NCBI GenBank assembly: GCA_027704905.1
Contig: CM051021.1
Span: forward strand, 3,874,359-3,938,358
Length of the DNA: 64,000 nt
Reading direction: 5' to 3'
DNA from: Muraenolepis orangiensis
Taxonomy: Eukaryota; Chordata; Actinopteri; Gadiformes; Muraenolepididae
Part shown: positions 53,374 through 64,000 of the stretch, in pieces
Layout: each line of letters begins with the position of its first letter
Position numbering within the stretch: position 1 is the first letter of the stretch
The notes under the pieces: model-generated
Told to the model about the DNA's origin: nothing
The model's input: only the letters and a program-made list of their open reading frames with translations
Database searches by the model: none
Position numbers and translations under genes: made by a program

Positions 53374-53964
53374 TGTAATTCCCTCTCATGCAATGATGAC
53401 AGCAATGCGTTCTTTATGATACTGGTAGGATTTATTCAAATCCAGACCGTGAGAACTGTGAAACACACACATGAAATACAATAAATCACAGATCAAACAA
53501 TAACAACATACATCCATGTTATTTCTACTTCGTCTCTTAGTGTCACATGTCTTTACAATATTGTTAACCAAAATGAACAACCTACAAAACACATTAAATC
53601 CTTCCGCAATAATAATAATAATAATAATAATAAACTCACTTAGCAAACATTTCGTTAGCACTTTAGCTACCTGGCTTGAGCCTACACACAGCTAACAACC
53701 ACAACACCAAATGTACCTTATTGGCTGCATGCAATAAGAGAGGAAATTATGGAACTTCACTGACTGAACTGACCGACCGAACTGACTGACTGTGACGAAA
53801 CTATCTCTTATATACAGAGATTTTGACACGCGTGCGTCGGCATAAAACGTCCCCGGAACACTGTGCGCTTCAACCATTAGTTCGGCCCTTAATCTACAGC
53901 ATTTAGGTAGGAACCAAAAACTGGTAGGAACCAAAAACTCAAACTGAACACAGAGGCAGTTACA
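53374..53964 (-). repeat. 5' LTR of the BEL/Pao element
   Basis: Intact 591-bp LTR, ends TGTAA...TTACA. Internally it has an (AAT)n run at 53610-53633 that differs in length from the other LTR, and a CTGACTGAACTGACCGACCG tract. It is followed by GTCCC, the right target duplication. Confidence 0.93.
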
Positions 53965-54039
53965 GTCCCCCAGACTTTAGTGATGTTAAAGTGCTGCTCA
54001 AACCACCATCAAATATGTGTGTGTGGACATATGTTTAGT

Positions 54040-54495
54040 CTGGTTGAAGCAGCCTCATCTGGCCCCAGTCTGACTGATTAGAGGCTGGTTGAAGCAGCCT
54101 CATCTGGCCCCAGTCTGACTGATTAGAGGCTGGTTGAAGCAGCCTCACCTGGCCCCAGTCAGACTGATTAGAGTCTGGTTGAAGCAGCCTCATCTGGCCC
54201 CAGTCAGACTGATTAGAGTCTGATTGAAGCAGCCTCATCTGGCCCCAGTCAGACTGATTAGAGTCTGATTGAAGTAGCCTCACCTGGCCCCAGTCAGACT
54301 GATTAGAGTCTGGTTGAAGCAGCCTCACATGGCCCCAGTCAGACTGATTAGAGTCTGTTTCAAGCAGCCTCATCTGGCCCCAGTCTGACTGATTAGAGGC
54401 TGGTTGAAGCAGCCTCACCTGGCCCCAGTCAGACTGATTAGAGTCTGGTTGAAGCAGCCTCACCTGGCCCCAGTCAGACTGATTAGACTCTGGGG
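54040..54495. repeat. 45-bp minisatellite
   Basis: The unit GGCCCCAGTCAGACTGATTA followed by GAGTCTGGTTGAAGCAGCCTCATCT repeats ten times with a 45-bp period. Its length is a multiple of three, so a 169-aa repetitive frame exists on minus (SNQSDWGQVRLLQPD). There is no splice context, so I treat it as DNA repeat only. The BEL element inserted about 75 bp to the left. Confidence 0.93.
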
Positions 54496-55214
54496 CTGCT
54501 GGGTGAGGCTGCACACCTGTGGGTCCCCGGTAATCAAGGCCCACCGGTTATAAACCAGCCATCACCACAAGCACTCACACACACACAGGAGGAGCTGGAG
54601 GAGAACGCTAGCATGTACCATCTGCTCTGTTTGCACACTACCAAAGCTGCAATAATCCAGATTAAACATCATTCTGGGACTAGGATTAAAGATTAAGTGG
54701 CAATTGGACAATTGTTTTTGCTACAGGCTTAAGGACACCATGGGATTGGTACCTAGGAATGAACTGATAAGTTAACACACGCACTCACACACATGTGCGC
54801 ACGCACACACACGCACACAGTTTCCCGTTCGTAAGCCACGGTGGAAGCGGAAGACTCACTGAAAGGATATGTGATAATGAGGATTGTTTGAAGATTGGCG
54901 AATGTTGGGGAAATGACATCATAACCGACCCCCCCATCCTGAGTGTCAGTAACACAGGAGGAGGTTCTGGAACTTCTGGGAAATTCTTGAATGGGTAGCA
55001 GGGTGGAACTGGTTGTTATTTCTGATAGAAGTGGGGGGTTTTGGTTTTTTTTTTCATGTAGCTCCTCCAATTTAGACTGAATGTAAGTAAGCCTTCAGGA
55101 CATACCGTGTTGGAGAGGTGCTGTTCATATGAAAGTGTATTGAGTCAAACAGAGGGTTCGGGTTTTTTTATATTGTGATATCCAACGAAGACGTTTTGTT
55201 GCAACATGTTTTAC

Positions 55215-55295
55215 AGCCTCTGTGACGGACGGGTTGACTCAGACTGACTCAGACTGAGTCAACTCAGACTGACTCAGACTGAGTCAACCCGAGAC
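55215..55295. repeat. Short GACTCAGACTGA tandem/palindromic repeat
   Basis: GACTGACTCAGACTGAGTCA occurs twice in succession. Because GACTCAGACTGAGTC is close to self-complementary, the pair can fold into hairpins. It lies about 300 bp upstream of the plus-strand RING gene; the TGACTCA words resemble AP-1 sites but are explained by the repeat. Confidence 0.6.
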
Positions 55296-55588
55296 TATGA
55301 CTAACAAGGGGGGCTGAACGTGGCGTGTGGTAAACATCCTTCTGACCTCTGACCAACTCTCCCGTCATCCCCGGCGTCGACAGATACAAGCACCGGTAAT
55401 ACGAGTGAATGTGACGTGTCAGCGATGACGTCATGCCACGTTTTGGCCAAAAAAGTCCCACGCAGGTCAATCGCTGGAGCGGCCTTCCCCCCTTTACTTC
55501 TTATCTCCCACTCCCTCCCTCCCGGGTCGCAGTAGTATAAACTCGACTGACCGGTTCCACATGCTGCTCAGTAGCGCGACCGAACGGG

Positions 55589-56483
55589 ATGTGTTCCGAG
55601 GACCTCGAGTGCGGCATCTGCTGCGAGCCGTACGACGCGGCTCGCCACTGTCCCCGGGAGCTCCGCTGCGGGCACAGCTTCTGCGAGAGCTGCCTGGGGG
55701 CTCTCCGAGGTCGGGGTGACGTCATCGCGTGCCCCCTCTGCCGCCGAACCACGCGCGTGCCCGCCGCCGGGGTACGACTACGCGCGGCCCTGCGGGTGGA
55801 CGAGGGCGTCTGGGAACGGATGGTGTCGGCGGGGGTCCTGCCGGCCGAAGACCGCAACACGGACGACGACGACGAGACGCCGGAGCCGAGCTGTCGGGGA
55901 GACGGCGGCGGTGACGACTCGTTGTCGCTCTCAAGAGGCGGCAGGTTCCGGCTGTCGTGGAAGAAAGTGTGGAGGAAGATCGTCGGGAGCGGACCTCAAG
56001 GCGACGGAGCCCGCAGTAAGTGGAGAGATACAAGATACAACTAAGATTTGTATTTGCCATTTGACACAAGTACAATATAATGCTTACGATCTCCCCCCCC
56101 CCCCCCCGCAGTATGACATTGTAGAACAATACTATAAAAATACTACAATAAAAAAATGAACATAAAAATAACAAAGTAACTGCTTCATCCTAGTACAGAG
56201 TGTAAAACCTCCTCATGAGAACAGTGCAGTAATTGTAATGAGTCCAGAAAGTCCAGCAAAAGTATGAAAGTGTATCAAGTGTATATATATATATATACGA
56301 TACGATACGAAAGTGTTTGTACTATATATATTTATATCGTCAAAGTGCTGTTTTACGTAGTTGTTCAACAAGTATGCACGACGAAATGCATCGTTCTTAA
56401 CCGTTTCTCTCTTCATCCCAACAGATTATATTACCAACGACGAATTCCGAGACTATGCGTTGATGTCATTCTACACGTTTTGA
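55589..56483 (+). CDS. RING finger protein of the RNF224/RNF227 type (two exons)
   Basis: Exon 1 is 55589-56015 and exon 2 is 56425-56483; joined through A|GTAAGT and CAACAG they give 161 aa. The start MCSEDLECGICCEPYDA opens directly into a C3HC4 RING, with CGHSFCESCL and CPLCRRTTRV in the next positions. An acidic linker (DRNTDDDDE), a basic segment (SWKKVWRKIVG) and a short C-terminal exon ending NDEFRDYALMSFYTF follow. The short final exon with a D/E-R-D..MSxY-type tail and the small size resemble vertebrate RNF224/RNF227; RNF227 is at human 17p13.1, as are ACADVL and DVL2, which favours rnf227. Predicted ubiquitin-protein ligase; substrates unknown. Exon 1 is very GC-rich compared with its surroundings. 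Without joining exon 2, the frame would read on into the intron to 56044. Confidence 0.85.
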
Positions 56484-58110
56484 CCAGTCTACATGGACGA
56501 CCACTGCGAACCAATATACAGTATATCGGTTGTTGTTGTTGTTGTTTTTACTGCTTTGAGGTTTCCTTTCGAGTGTATTCGACTACATATTTAACATTGT
56601 TTATATACAACATATATTTTTTCTTCCTTTTTTAAATTTATTTATATAAATTATTCATGGTGTTTTCGGTTTGTTTTGTATGTAATGTGTTTAGCCAATG
56701 TATGTATGTATGTATGTAGTATGTATGTATGCATAGCTTTATTGTAAGCCTATGTGTATTTTGTATTCAACTTTAGCCCAACATAAGCTCCAAAGGCCTG
56801 CATTGTGTGTTTTGGGGTAGTTTGTCACGCACACGCCAATGTATATGCTATACAGGTGTACCTTATGAATGGATCTACCTGGTATGGACCCTAGACCACT
56901 GCTATGCTGACCACACCCAACTGCTCTTGTCGTTTCCCCCCTCGGACACGCAAGTGGAAACATGCATTGCCGTGTGCTTAGCAGACAATTGTGGTGGAAA
57001 TCTACGTGAATAAGAAGGCAAATTATCAATAAGAACTGTCACACATGAACTCAATTAAGTTTGAAGATTTATCAAGCAAGCAGAACACAATGAACAAATA
57101 CAAGTGGACAAGTGGCCATACAGACAAATTGACAGACAGTCAGACAACAGACAGACAAAGCTTTGTCGGGAGCCCCGAATCCTATGAGGTGAGGATAGGG
57201 AAGTCCACCGTAATGCTGGCAACACTCAGTATTTATCCCTCCTTAGGACTGCCCCTAAGACACTGTCTTTCACTTCAATGATGCAAGTCTTGACCACCTG
57301 GCTCACCACCCCATCTCCACCTGGCTCCACCACCCCCATCTCCACCTGGCTCCACCAGCCCCATCTCCACCTGGCTCCACCACCCCCATCTCCACCTGGC
57401 TCCACCACCCCCATCTCCACCTGGCTCCACCACCCCCATCTCCAGCATGGGAACAGAGGAACTCTCGTGCAGACAGAGGAAGCCAGATGTGTTGAACCAG
57501 GAGCGGCCAAGCCTTTGATCCAGCTCAATAGTTGTATGCCAACCCCCCCTCAACAACTGTAGGCTGCAATAGCCACTGTCCCCCGCTGTGAGATAAACAT
57601 TATAGTTGGTCAAACAGGATAAGGACAAGACAAGACCCCTCAGGACAAAAGGGTGATAGGCATTTCCTCCCTTTTGATTATTATCATAATTATCACACAA
57701 TTAAACAAATGGAAAAAAACACTTCATTGATGATTTGAATTATTCATAACAATTCAATACATCTGCATCGTCACGCATCCCTAAAGGTAAAATATCACCT
57801 TAGTTGGTCAGGTTACTTAAAACATCCAATGTGTTACGCCTTGTTAGGTCTACTAATACATCTTCATGAGCACCAAGAAAACATATTACTGAAAGCTGTT
57901 TTTACCATTAGTTACAAAATAAAGTTCAACACATTCAACACAAGCAGTTGGGGATACAGTCTGGTACACACTGGTGAGGTCTTCATCTTGGTGAATAGCA
58001 ATGCCTCTAACCCCGCCTCCATGATCACGGTTTTGCGACTTGGGACCTTAGGGGGCACTCCCCCCCCCCCCCCCACCGTCCCTCCTCAATGATCATAGAT
58101 TAGGGGTAAG
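56484..58110. other. Gene-poor stretch with simple repeats and a 25-bp minisatellite
   Basis: 56.5-57.2 kb is AT-rich with TATG repeats (56700-56730). From 57293 to 57443 the 25-bp unit CCACCTGGCTCCACCACCCC followed by CATCT repeats six times. I recognise no gene. The right part (57.8-58.1 kb) might be the 3' end of the retrovirus-like insert that follows, but no LTR could be defined. Confidence 0.6.
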
Positions 58111-58129
58111 GTTCAGGATCCCTATTCAT

Positions 58130-59910
58130 TCAGATGTGCCAAGTTAACGTCCACAAAGTCTAGTCGTCGCTATCAGCATTCCACTTCATGAGGACGTGTG
58201 CCTCCCTTTTGTTTATGGCCTTATCTACCAGATTCCGCATGCAGGGAATCCCACACATTGAACATATGCAAAGTAACACTAAGAGTCCCCCTGCCCAGAT
58301 AGCTAGATATCATTACTAGCCAGTGTTTCCAAGACTAAAGCATACCCCGTAGCCAGTCATCGTCTGCGGTGATATTGTCCTCGCTCATGGCGTCGCAAAA
58401 GGCTGTCAGCTGGTCCAAGACCATTCTATTTTGCATTACAACCAACCGTAAGCTAGTTAGTTCCTCCTTGATTGCCCCAACGGAGGTTAGTGTGCTGTTA
58501 ACAATTGAAGCGATTGAAGTCGATAGTTAGTTGTCTCTGCCATAAGAAGAAGCTTACCCACGCCTAGTTGTGGAAATAGTGCAAGACCGAACTTCTGTGC
58601 GGTCGTCCATATTTTTGAAATTGTTGGGGACGTCGGTTCCCCACATTCCATCATGCTTTTTAAAATATACCGCTCGCTTTTCTCGCCTAACTTTTGATAC
58701 CGGGGTTGCCGTAATAATGTATGTCTTGTGTGTTATTGATATTGGTGCGCAAAGACCAGACCAGTCGTTTGGGAGACTGTGATAGACCCTAGATCCACAC
58801 AGCCACCACAGACCCTCTACGACTCTGGTTCCTCATGTAGTATCAGTATATCAGTATCGCCATGCGCGTATCGTACTCGCTTGACGCCATCTGTGCTGTT
58901 TTAGTCGTGCCTTTAAACGTGCAAAAGGAAAAAATCTTCATACATTTATCCACGTGTATATCTCCAAGCGGTTGGGACCCAACTGCTACTACACACATGT
59001 CAAAGGTCATCTCTGGACCTATTGTTACCGTCACGAGGGAAATGGATGCGCCTCCTGTGGGGCCACATGTACGGTTACATTTGTGCAGTCGGAGTCTATG
59101 TTATTTAGCGATACCGTCGGGTCAAACTTTGCAAAATCATTACTCGGTAACGCTGTCCCCATCATCATTAGACACCCGGCCACACTGTGAGTCATCTTCC
59201 TAGACATGATTGGGGGTGCATGAGATGACGTTGGCATTGTGGAACAGACATTACAATTCGATTTACCAGTTGATCTCGTATTATTAGCATTTCTCCACCA
59301 CATATTGGCGGCGTACGTGTGGATCAGGATGATATATGTTATGTGTGTTAGGGCGACGTGCTCTCGTAAGCCAGGTCGTCTGTTCTAGGGAGGTTTTGCC
59401 TCTCCCACCCTAGGATAGGACCTACAATAAGAATGGTTAGCACAGTTCCAATATGTATGTGTATCGTGTATATAGTTAGAGCCACATCCATCATCTAATG
59501 TATTGTCAGCTACTTCTCTTCCTGGCTTAGAGGCCTGTGGTCTCCTGCTGGTGATGGTGAACATTTGCAGTGGTACTCGTGAACCCACGTGGCTCGTCCC
59601 TCCACCTTCACCGCCGCATGAGTGATGAGGATTTGGAACACCCCCTCCCTTTCGATAGAACCACCCTTTGTCCAGTGGTTCTTCTCATTAGCATCTGCCT
59701 ATTGTTTGACCTCCTGTAGGGAGAGAGGAGGTACTTCCAGTGGAGTGTGCACGTTAGTACTATGCATTTCCTGTCTTAATGCTGCCGCTTTTGCAGCTCT
59801 GTCTACTCTATCATTTCCTTTAGACACATCATCTTGATTTCTCACATGAACTTCACTTTTTACAGCTGCCAGTGGCCTAGGGAGTAGCAAAGCGTCCAAG
59901 AAAAACACAA
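58130..59910 (-). mobile_element. Decayed retrovirus-like insert: pol end and env fragments
   Basis: Minus-strand fragments in order are: an RNase H C-terminal-like piece (DDVSKGNDRVDRAAKAAALR at 59760-59830); an integrase C-terminal-like piece (AAVKVEGRATWVHEYHCK at about 59570-59625); a surface-glycoprotein-like segment with CNVCSTMPTS (about 59240-59270) and Cys-rich pieces down to 58843; a transmembrane-subunit ectodomain with QNRMVLDQLTA (about 58410-58440); and a membrane span plus tail (IWAGGLLVLLCICSMCGI at about 58240-58295), ending in a stop near 58160. Stops and frameshifts separate the pieces, and most of integrase is absent between the first two. Gamma/epsilon-like affinity is only an impression. 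No LTRs, gag or protease were found. It is an old, non-functional genomic copy. Confidence 0.65.
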
Positions 59911-61235
59911 TCTGTTTGTGATGAAAAAAGTTGTTCCTTACACGGCATTCATTACACTTTGACCTTCTTTATGGTATTCATTATTACCCAAAAAATGTGT
60001 GTGAGAAAAATTTGTGAGTAATTTGAGATGTCCTTTGAATATATTGATGTAGGGCAGTCTCCCTCCCTCCTCTTGACACATGGTCCTTCCCATGTGTCAA
60101 CTTATCATAATACGGAAACTACCATGCTGGGAGGCAAAGCCTCCTGTCTAGGGCCATTCACACCCCCTCCTTTATCTCGCACCCGTATAAACCATGAATG
60201 GGACATCATTACAACATGTGTTGAGTCGATACTACCTTCAAGTTTGTGATGATAAAATTGTCTATGTAACACAATGACACAATGGCTACCGCTTGACCGT
60301 CTGAACTCAGTTTTTCTGCTGAGATGTCGAATCTAGGAATGACAAAAACCAAAACAAACCAAAAATAATACAAAACAAACAAAACATGTGCTCATATTTT
60401 GTGAGTTATCCCTGAAGAAAACACAAGAGGAGCTTTATCTTGTGCATCAAGAAACCAGTCAGCCTGCCTCTCGCCAGACACCAAGGAGAAGCTAGAGATC
60501 ACCACAAGGGGAGGAAAGGACGGGGGAAGGGAATCTTCACTTGACAACTGATGAGCAGGGACCGCTTGGTTCCCCCTGTCCCAGTTAGACGAGCACCTTA
60601 AGTGATTTCCTCCTAAATGTCTGCTAGCACGCACTGACCAAGTATTCAGAAATGAAATTATAAAAAAAACTTTTCCTAATTGTGCGAAAATTGTAATCTT
60701 AAAATAGCAAACCTTAAAGTTCTATCATAACATTATTAAAACAGTTCTTATAGAACCTGATAACATGAATCCAGATTAGTTAAAGGGTGTTCTCAGTGAA
60801 ATAATTGTATTGGTTTATCCTGGCCTCCACTTTTCTTTTCTTTTTCTAAGTAAAATGTCACACCTTTGTTTACATATTTTAGAAATAAACAGTCTTACTT
60901 AACATTCTGATTGGCGCTGTCCTATTCAAAGCAATCATATAGGGTTAGTAGGTTTTTAATTTAAGTTTCATGAAAGGTTCCGGTCAATTTTAACTATTTA
61001 AGGTTTAATCACTTTGTCAACAGCAATACAGCATTGCCTCCAATGCAAGTAACATTACCATTTTATATAGCTGTTATTTTATTATACTCTTTGGTTGTAT
61101 ATCAGCTCATGTGCGATACGAACGTATTCTACTTGTACTCTAACATTCAACATGTACAAAATTAGCAATCTCCTCAGTATCATACGGATCTTTCAACATT
61201 AACATATTAACCTCATTAACATGATTGATATCAAC
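59911..61235. other. Unassigned stretch right of the retrovirus-like fragments
   Basis: The minus strand holds short open pieces, such as an 80-codon frame at 60634-60392, that I cannot match to a family. Their position upstream of the pol end makes more retroviral debris possible. The rest is AT-rich without recognisable features. Confidence 0.4.
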
Positions 61236-61247
61236 ATTGCTCTTTTT

Positions 61248-61282
61248 TAGGGTTAGGGTTAGAGTCAGGGTTAGGGTCAGGT
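61248..61282. repeat. Short interstitial telomere-like repeat
   Basis: About five adjacent units of TTAGGG and one-base variants (AGGGTTAGGGTTAGAGTCAG continuing GGTTAGGGTCAGG). Too short to be a functional telomere; such tracts arise at repaired breaks or by chance. Confidence 0.7.
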
Positions 61283-61559
61283 TATTGACAAGTTGTATTT
61301 TCCCAAATTAAATACCATTGCAAATTGTAATATTAATCAATTATAGAAAAGGCAACGTCTTTTGGATCAATATTTTCTAGATATACAGTACGTATGTGCC
61401 TGGTTGTGGTGTGTGTCGTGCTTCTAATGTCAATGGCTTCCCTCATGTGTGTGTGTGTTGCTGCATGTCTACGTGTGTCACTTCCCTGTTTGTTGACCTC
61501 AGCTGTGGTGGACCCGTCGCCCTCCTGCTCCTCCCCGCCAGTCAGCTGGACTCTCGGCA

Positions 61560-64000
61560 ATCTCTTGCAAAGTCCATCCATCCATCTTCTCCCGCTTATC
61601 CGAAATCGGGTCGCGGAGGTAGCAGCTCCAGCAGGGGACTCCAAACTTCCCTCTCCCTGGCAACATCGACTAGCTCTGACTGGGGGATCCCGAGGCGTTC
61701 CCAGGCCAGTGTGGAGATGTAATCACCCCACCTGTACCTCGGTCTGCCCCGTGGTCTCCTCCCAGTTGGATGTGCCTGGAAAACCTCCCTCGGGAGGCGA
61801 CCAGGAAGCATCCTTACTAGATGCCCGAACCACCTCAACTGGCTCCTTTCTACGCGAAGGAGCAGCGGCTCTACTCCGAGTCTCTCACGAGTGACTGAGC
61901 TTCTCACCCTATCCCTCAGGGAGATACCAGCCACCCTCCTGAGGAAACTCATTTCGGCCGCTTGTATTCGCGATCTCGTCCTTTCGGTCATTACCCATTG
62001 CTCATGGCCATAGGTGAGGGTAGGAACGAAGACTGATCGGTAGATCGAGAGCTTTGCCTTCTGGCTCAGCTCTCTTTTGGTTACAACGGTGCGCCAAAGT
62101 GCACCCAATACCGCTCCCGCTGCACCTATTCTCCTGTCAATCTCACGCTCCATCCTCCCCTCACTCGAGAACAAGACCCCGAGATACTTGAACTCCTTCA
62201 CTTGGGATAAGGACTCCCTCCCTACTTGGAGTAGACAATCCACCGGTTTCCTGCTAAGAACCATGGCCTCAGATTTGGAGGTGCTGATCCTCATCCCAGC
62301 CGCTTCACATTCTGCTGCAAACCGATCCAGTGAGTGCTGAAGGTCACATACTGATGACGCAAACAGGACCACATCATCTGCAAACAGCAGTGATTCAATC
62401 CTGAGCCCACCATACTGAAACCCCTCCCCTCCATGACTACGCCTTGAAATCCTGTCCATGAAAATCACAAACAGGATGGGTGACAAAGCGCAGCCCTGGC
62501 GGAGGCCAACACCCACTGAGAACAGGCCTGACTTTGTACCGAGAATCCGGACACAGCTCTTGCTTTGGGAGTAGAGAGATTGGATGGCCCTCAACAATGA
62601 CCCCCGCACCCCATACTCCCGCAGCACCCCCCACAGTATTTCCCGAGGGACCCGATCATATGCCTTCTCCAAAACACATGTAGACCGGATGGGCATACTC
62701 CCAAGCCCCCTCCAGGATCCTTGCAAGAGTGAAAAGCTGGTCCGTTGTTCCACGACCAGGGCGGAATCCGCATTGTTCCTCTTCAATCTGAGGTTCGACT
62801 ATCGGCCGAACCCTCCTTTCCAGCACCTTGGAGTAGACTTTCCCAGGGAGGCTGAGTAATGTGATACCCCTGTAATTGGCACACACCCTCTGGTCACCCT
62901 TTTTGAACAGGGGTACCACCACCCCCGTTTGCCACTCCTCAGGCACTGTCCCAGACTTCCACGCAATGTTGAAAAGACGTGTCATCCATGACAGCCCCTC
63001 AACACCCAGAGCCTTTAGCATTTCTGGACGGATCTCATCAACCCCTGGGGCTTTGCCACTGCGGAGTTGTTTGACTACCGCAGTGACTTCCTCCAGGGAG
63101 ATTGATGTTTGCCGTCCTTCATCCTCCAGCTCTGTCTCTACCATTGAGGGTGTAGTTGGGTTAAGAAGTTCCACAAAGTGTTCTTTCCACCGCCCGATCA
63201 CCTCCTCAGTTGAGGTCAGCAATGTCCCACCCTTACTGTACACAGCTTGGATGGACCCACGCTTCCCCCTCCTGAGGCGCCGGATTGTTTGCCAGAAACG
63301 CTTTGGTGCCGACTGAAAGTCCTTCTCCATGGCTTCTCCGAATTCCTCCCACACCCGCTGCTTTGCCTCCGCTACAGCCGAGGCTGCCGTCCTCTTGGCC
63401 TGTCGATACCTCGCAACCGAGTCCGGAGTCTCACAGGCTAACATAGCCCGGAAGGCCTCCTTCTTCAGCCGGACGGCTTCCCTGACCACCTGTGTCCACC
63501 ACGAAGTCCGAGGGTTGCCGCCCCTTGAGGCACCAATGACCTTGAGGCCACAACTCTCAACCGCAGCTTCGGCAATAGAAGCTTTGAACAAAGACCACTC
63601 TGGCTCAATGCCCCCAGCCTCCACAGAGATGCCCGAAAAATTCCGCCGGAGGTGTGAGTTGAAGGTCTCCCGGACAGGGGCATCCACCAGACGTTCCCAG
63701 TTCACCCGCACTACACGTTTGGGCTTACCAGGTCTGTCCAGAGGCTTCCCCCGCCATCTTACCCAACTCACCACCAGATGGTGATCGGTTGACAGCTCTG
63801 CCCCTCTCTTCACCCGAGTGTCCAAAACATGCGGCCTCAGGCCAGATGATACGATAACAAAATCGATCATTGACCTTCGGCCTAAGGTGCTCTGGTACCA
63901 TGTACACTTATGAGCATCCTTATGTTTGAACATGGTGTTTGTTATGGCCAATCCATGACTAGCACAGAAATCCAATAACAAAACCCCACTCCGGTTCAGA
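61560..64000 (-). mobile_element. LINE ORF2 (endonuclease + reverse transcriptase), near-complete 3' part, continues past right edge
   Basis: Endonuclease C-terminal motifs GRRSMIDFVIVSSGLRP and STDHHLVVSW lie at 63890-63770. A linker with FRAMLACETPDSVARYRQAK follows. RT motifs are GKAPGVDEIRPEML, VVVPLFKKGDQRVCANYRGI, FRPGRGTTDQLF, LRQGCALSPILFVIFMDRIS and SLLFADDVVLF (YADD-type box). The tail has FLRRVAGISLRDRVRS and RRPRGRPRYRWGDY, ending PPRPDFG at 61598-61596. The 3' end reads GATAAGCGGGAGAAGATGG then ATGGATGG. About 8 bp are missing near 62668-62676, just inside RT motif A, which splits the frame. A truncated relative sits in acadvl at 14.1-15.6 kb. The clade (jockey/I-like versus other) is not resolved. 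Confidence 0.9.

Larger units (their letters stand above)
45166..53964 (-). mobile_element. BEL/Pao LTR retrotransposon, full length with 5-bp target duplications, coding region broken
   Basis: LTRs lie at 53374-53964 (5') and 45166-46972 (3', split by a nested insert). Both begin TGTAA and end TTACA, and GTCCC flanks the element at 45161-45165 and 53965-53969. Without the insert the element is about 7.6 kb. The order on the minus strand is gag-like coiled coil, zinc knuckles, protease, RT/RNase H, integrase and a C-terminal BEL-type domain, which is the BEL/Pao arrangement. A purine-rich GGTGGGAG precedes the 3' LTR. The LTRs differ by about three substitutions and two small indels over ~590 bp, so insertion is recent. 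Yet the frame is interrupted by TAA at 52112-52110, a frameshift at about 50911-50920, a frameshift near 49955-49965 and TGA at 48228-48226. I saw no canonical TGG primer-binding site next to the 5' LTR. Confidence 0.93.

Noticed and set aside
61248..61282. Telomere or chromosome end
   Set aside because: Only about five degenerate TTAGGG-like units, flanked on both sides by ordinary interspersed DNA.

Overview
This is a teleost-type vertebrate genomic window. The evidence is multi-exon genes with GT-AG introns, a fish MHC class I exon pair, fish LINE families, a BEL/Pao element, and very dense (AC)n, (AG)n and minisatellite DNA. Five cellular loci can be supported. (1) The 5' end of an MHC class I heavy-chain gene lies at the left edge on the minus strand, with a one-base frameshift in its alpha-1 exon. 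(2) A complete very-long-chain acyl-CoA dehydrogenase gene, acadvl, lies at 8.56-21.6 kb on the minus strand (20 coding exons plus an inferred 5' non-coding exon, 651 aa). (3) A complete dishevelled gene, best called dvl2, lies at 24.5-42.5 kb on the minus strand (15 exons, 778 aa). (4) A single-exon, C-terminally membrane-anchored RING E3 ligase lies at 44.15-44.83 kb on the minus strand. (5) A two-exon RING protein of the RNF224/RNF227 type lies at 55.6-56.5 kb on the plus strand. The acadvl-dvl2 adjacency is also seen at human 17p13.1, which supports the dvl2 and rnf227 names.

Region by region. 0-1.5 kb holds the MHC class I exons. 1.9-3.5 kb is a 33-bp minisatellite with a 461-bp higher-order period. 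3.5-8.5 kb has no gene; it contains LINE fragments, opposed LINE-tail copies, a 49-bp minisatellite and a tRNA-like SINE remnant. acadvl follows, with its introns filled by a CR1/L2-like LINE copy, a fragment of the same LINE family as the one at the right edge, several minisatellites (50, 51 and 26 bp) and long dinucleotide tracts. A pair of ~225-bp inverted repeats flanks its promoter and first exons. dvl2 introns carry hAT-like MITEs and very long microsatellites, some directly abutting splice sites. 45.17-53.96 kb is a BEL/Pao LTR retrotransposon with matching 5-bp target duplications. It is young by LTR comparison but broken by two stop codons and two frameshifts, and its 3' LTR carries a 1.2-kb nested DNA transposon. 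54.0-54.5 kb is a 45-bp minisatellite. 57-61 kb is gene-poor and holds decayed retrovirus-like pol and env fragments. 61.56 kb to the right edge is a near-complete LINE ORF2 on the minus strand with a small deletion at the RT active-site region.

The cellular genes are not an operon or pathway. acadvl starts mitochondrial long-chain fatty acid oxidation, dvl2 transduces Wnt signals, the two RING proteins are predicted ubiquitin ligases, and MHC class I presents peptides. I found no convincing undescribed biological system. The most interesting signals are structural: nested and inverted repeats, splice sites embedded in microsatellites, and the higher-order minisatellites. All exon boundaries were read by hand from splice consensus, reading phase and family similarity, without transcript support.
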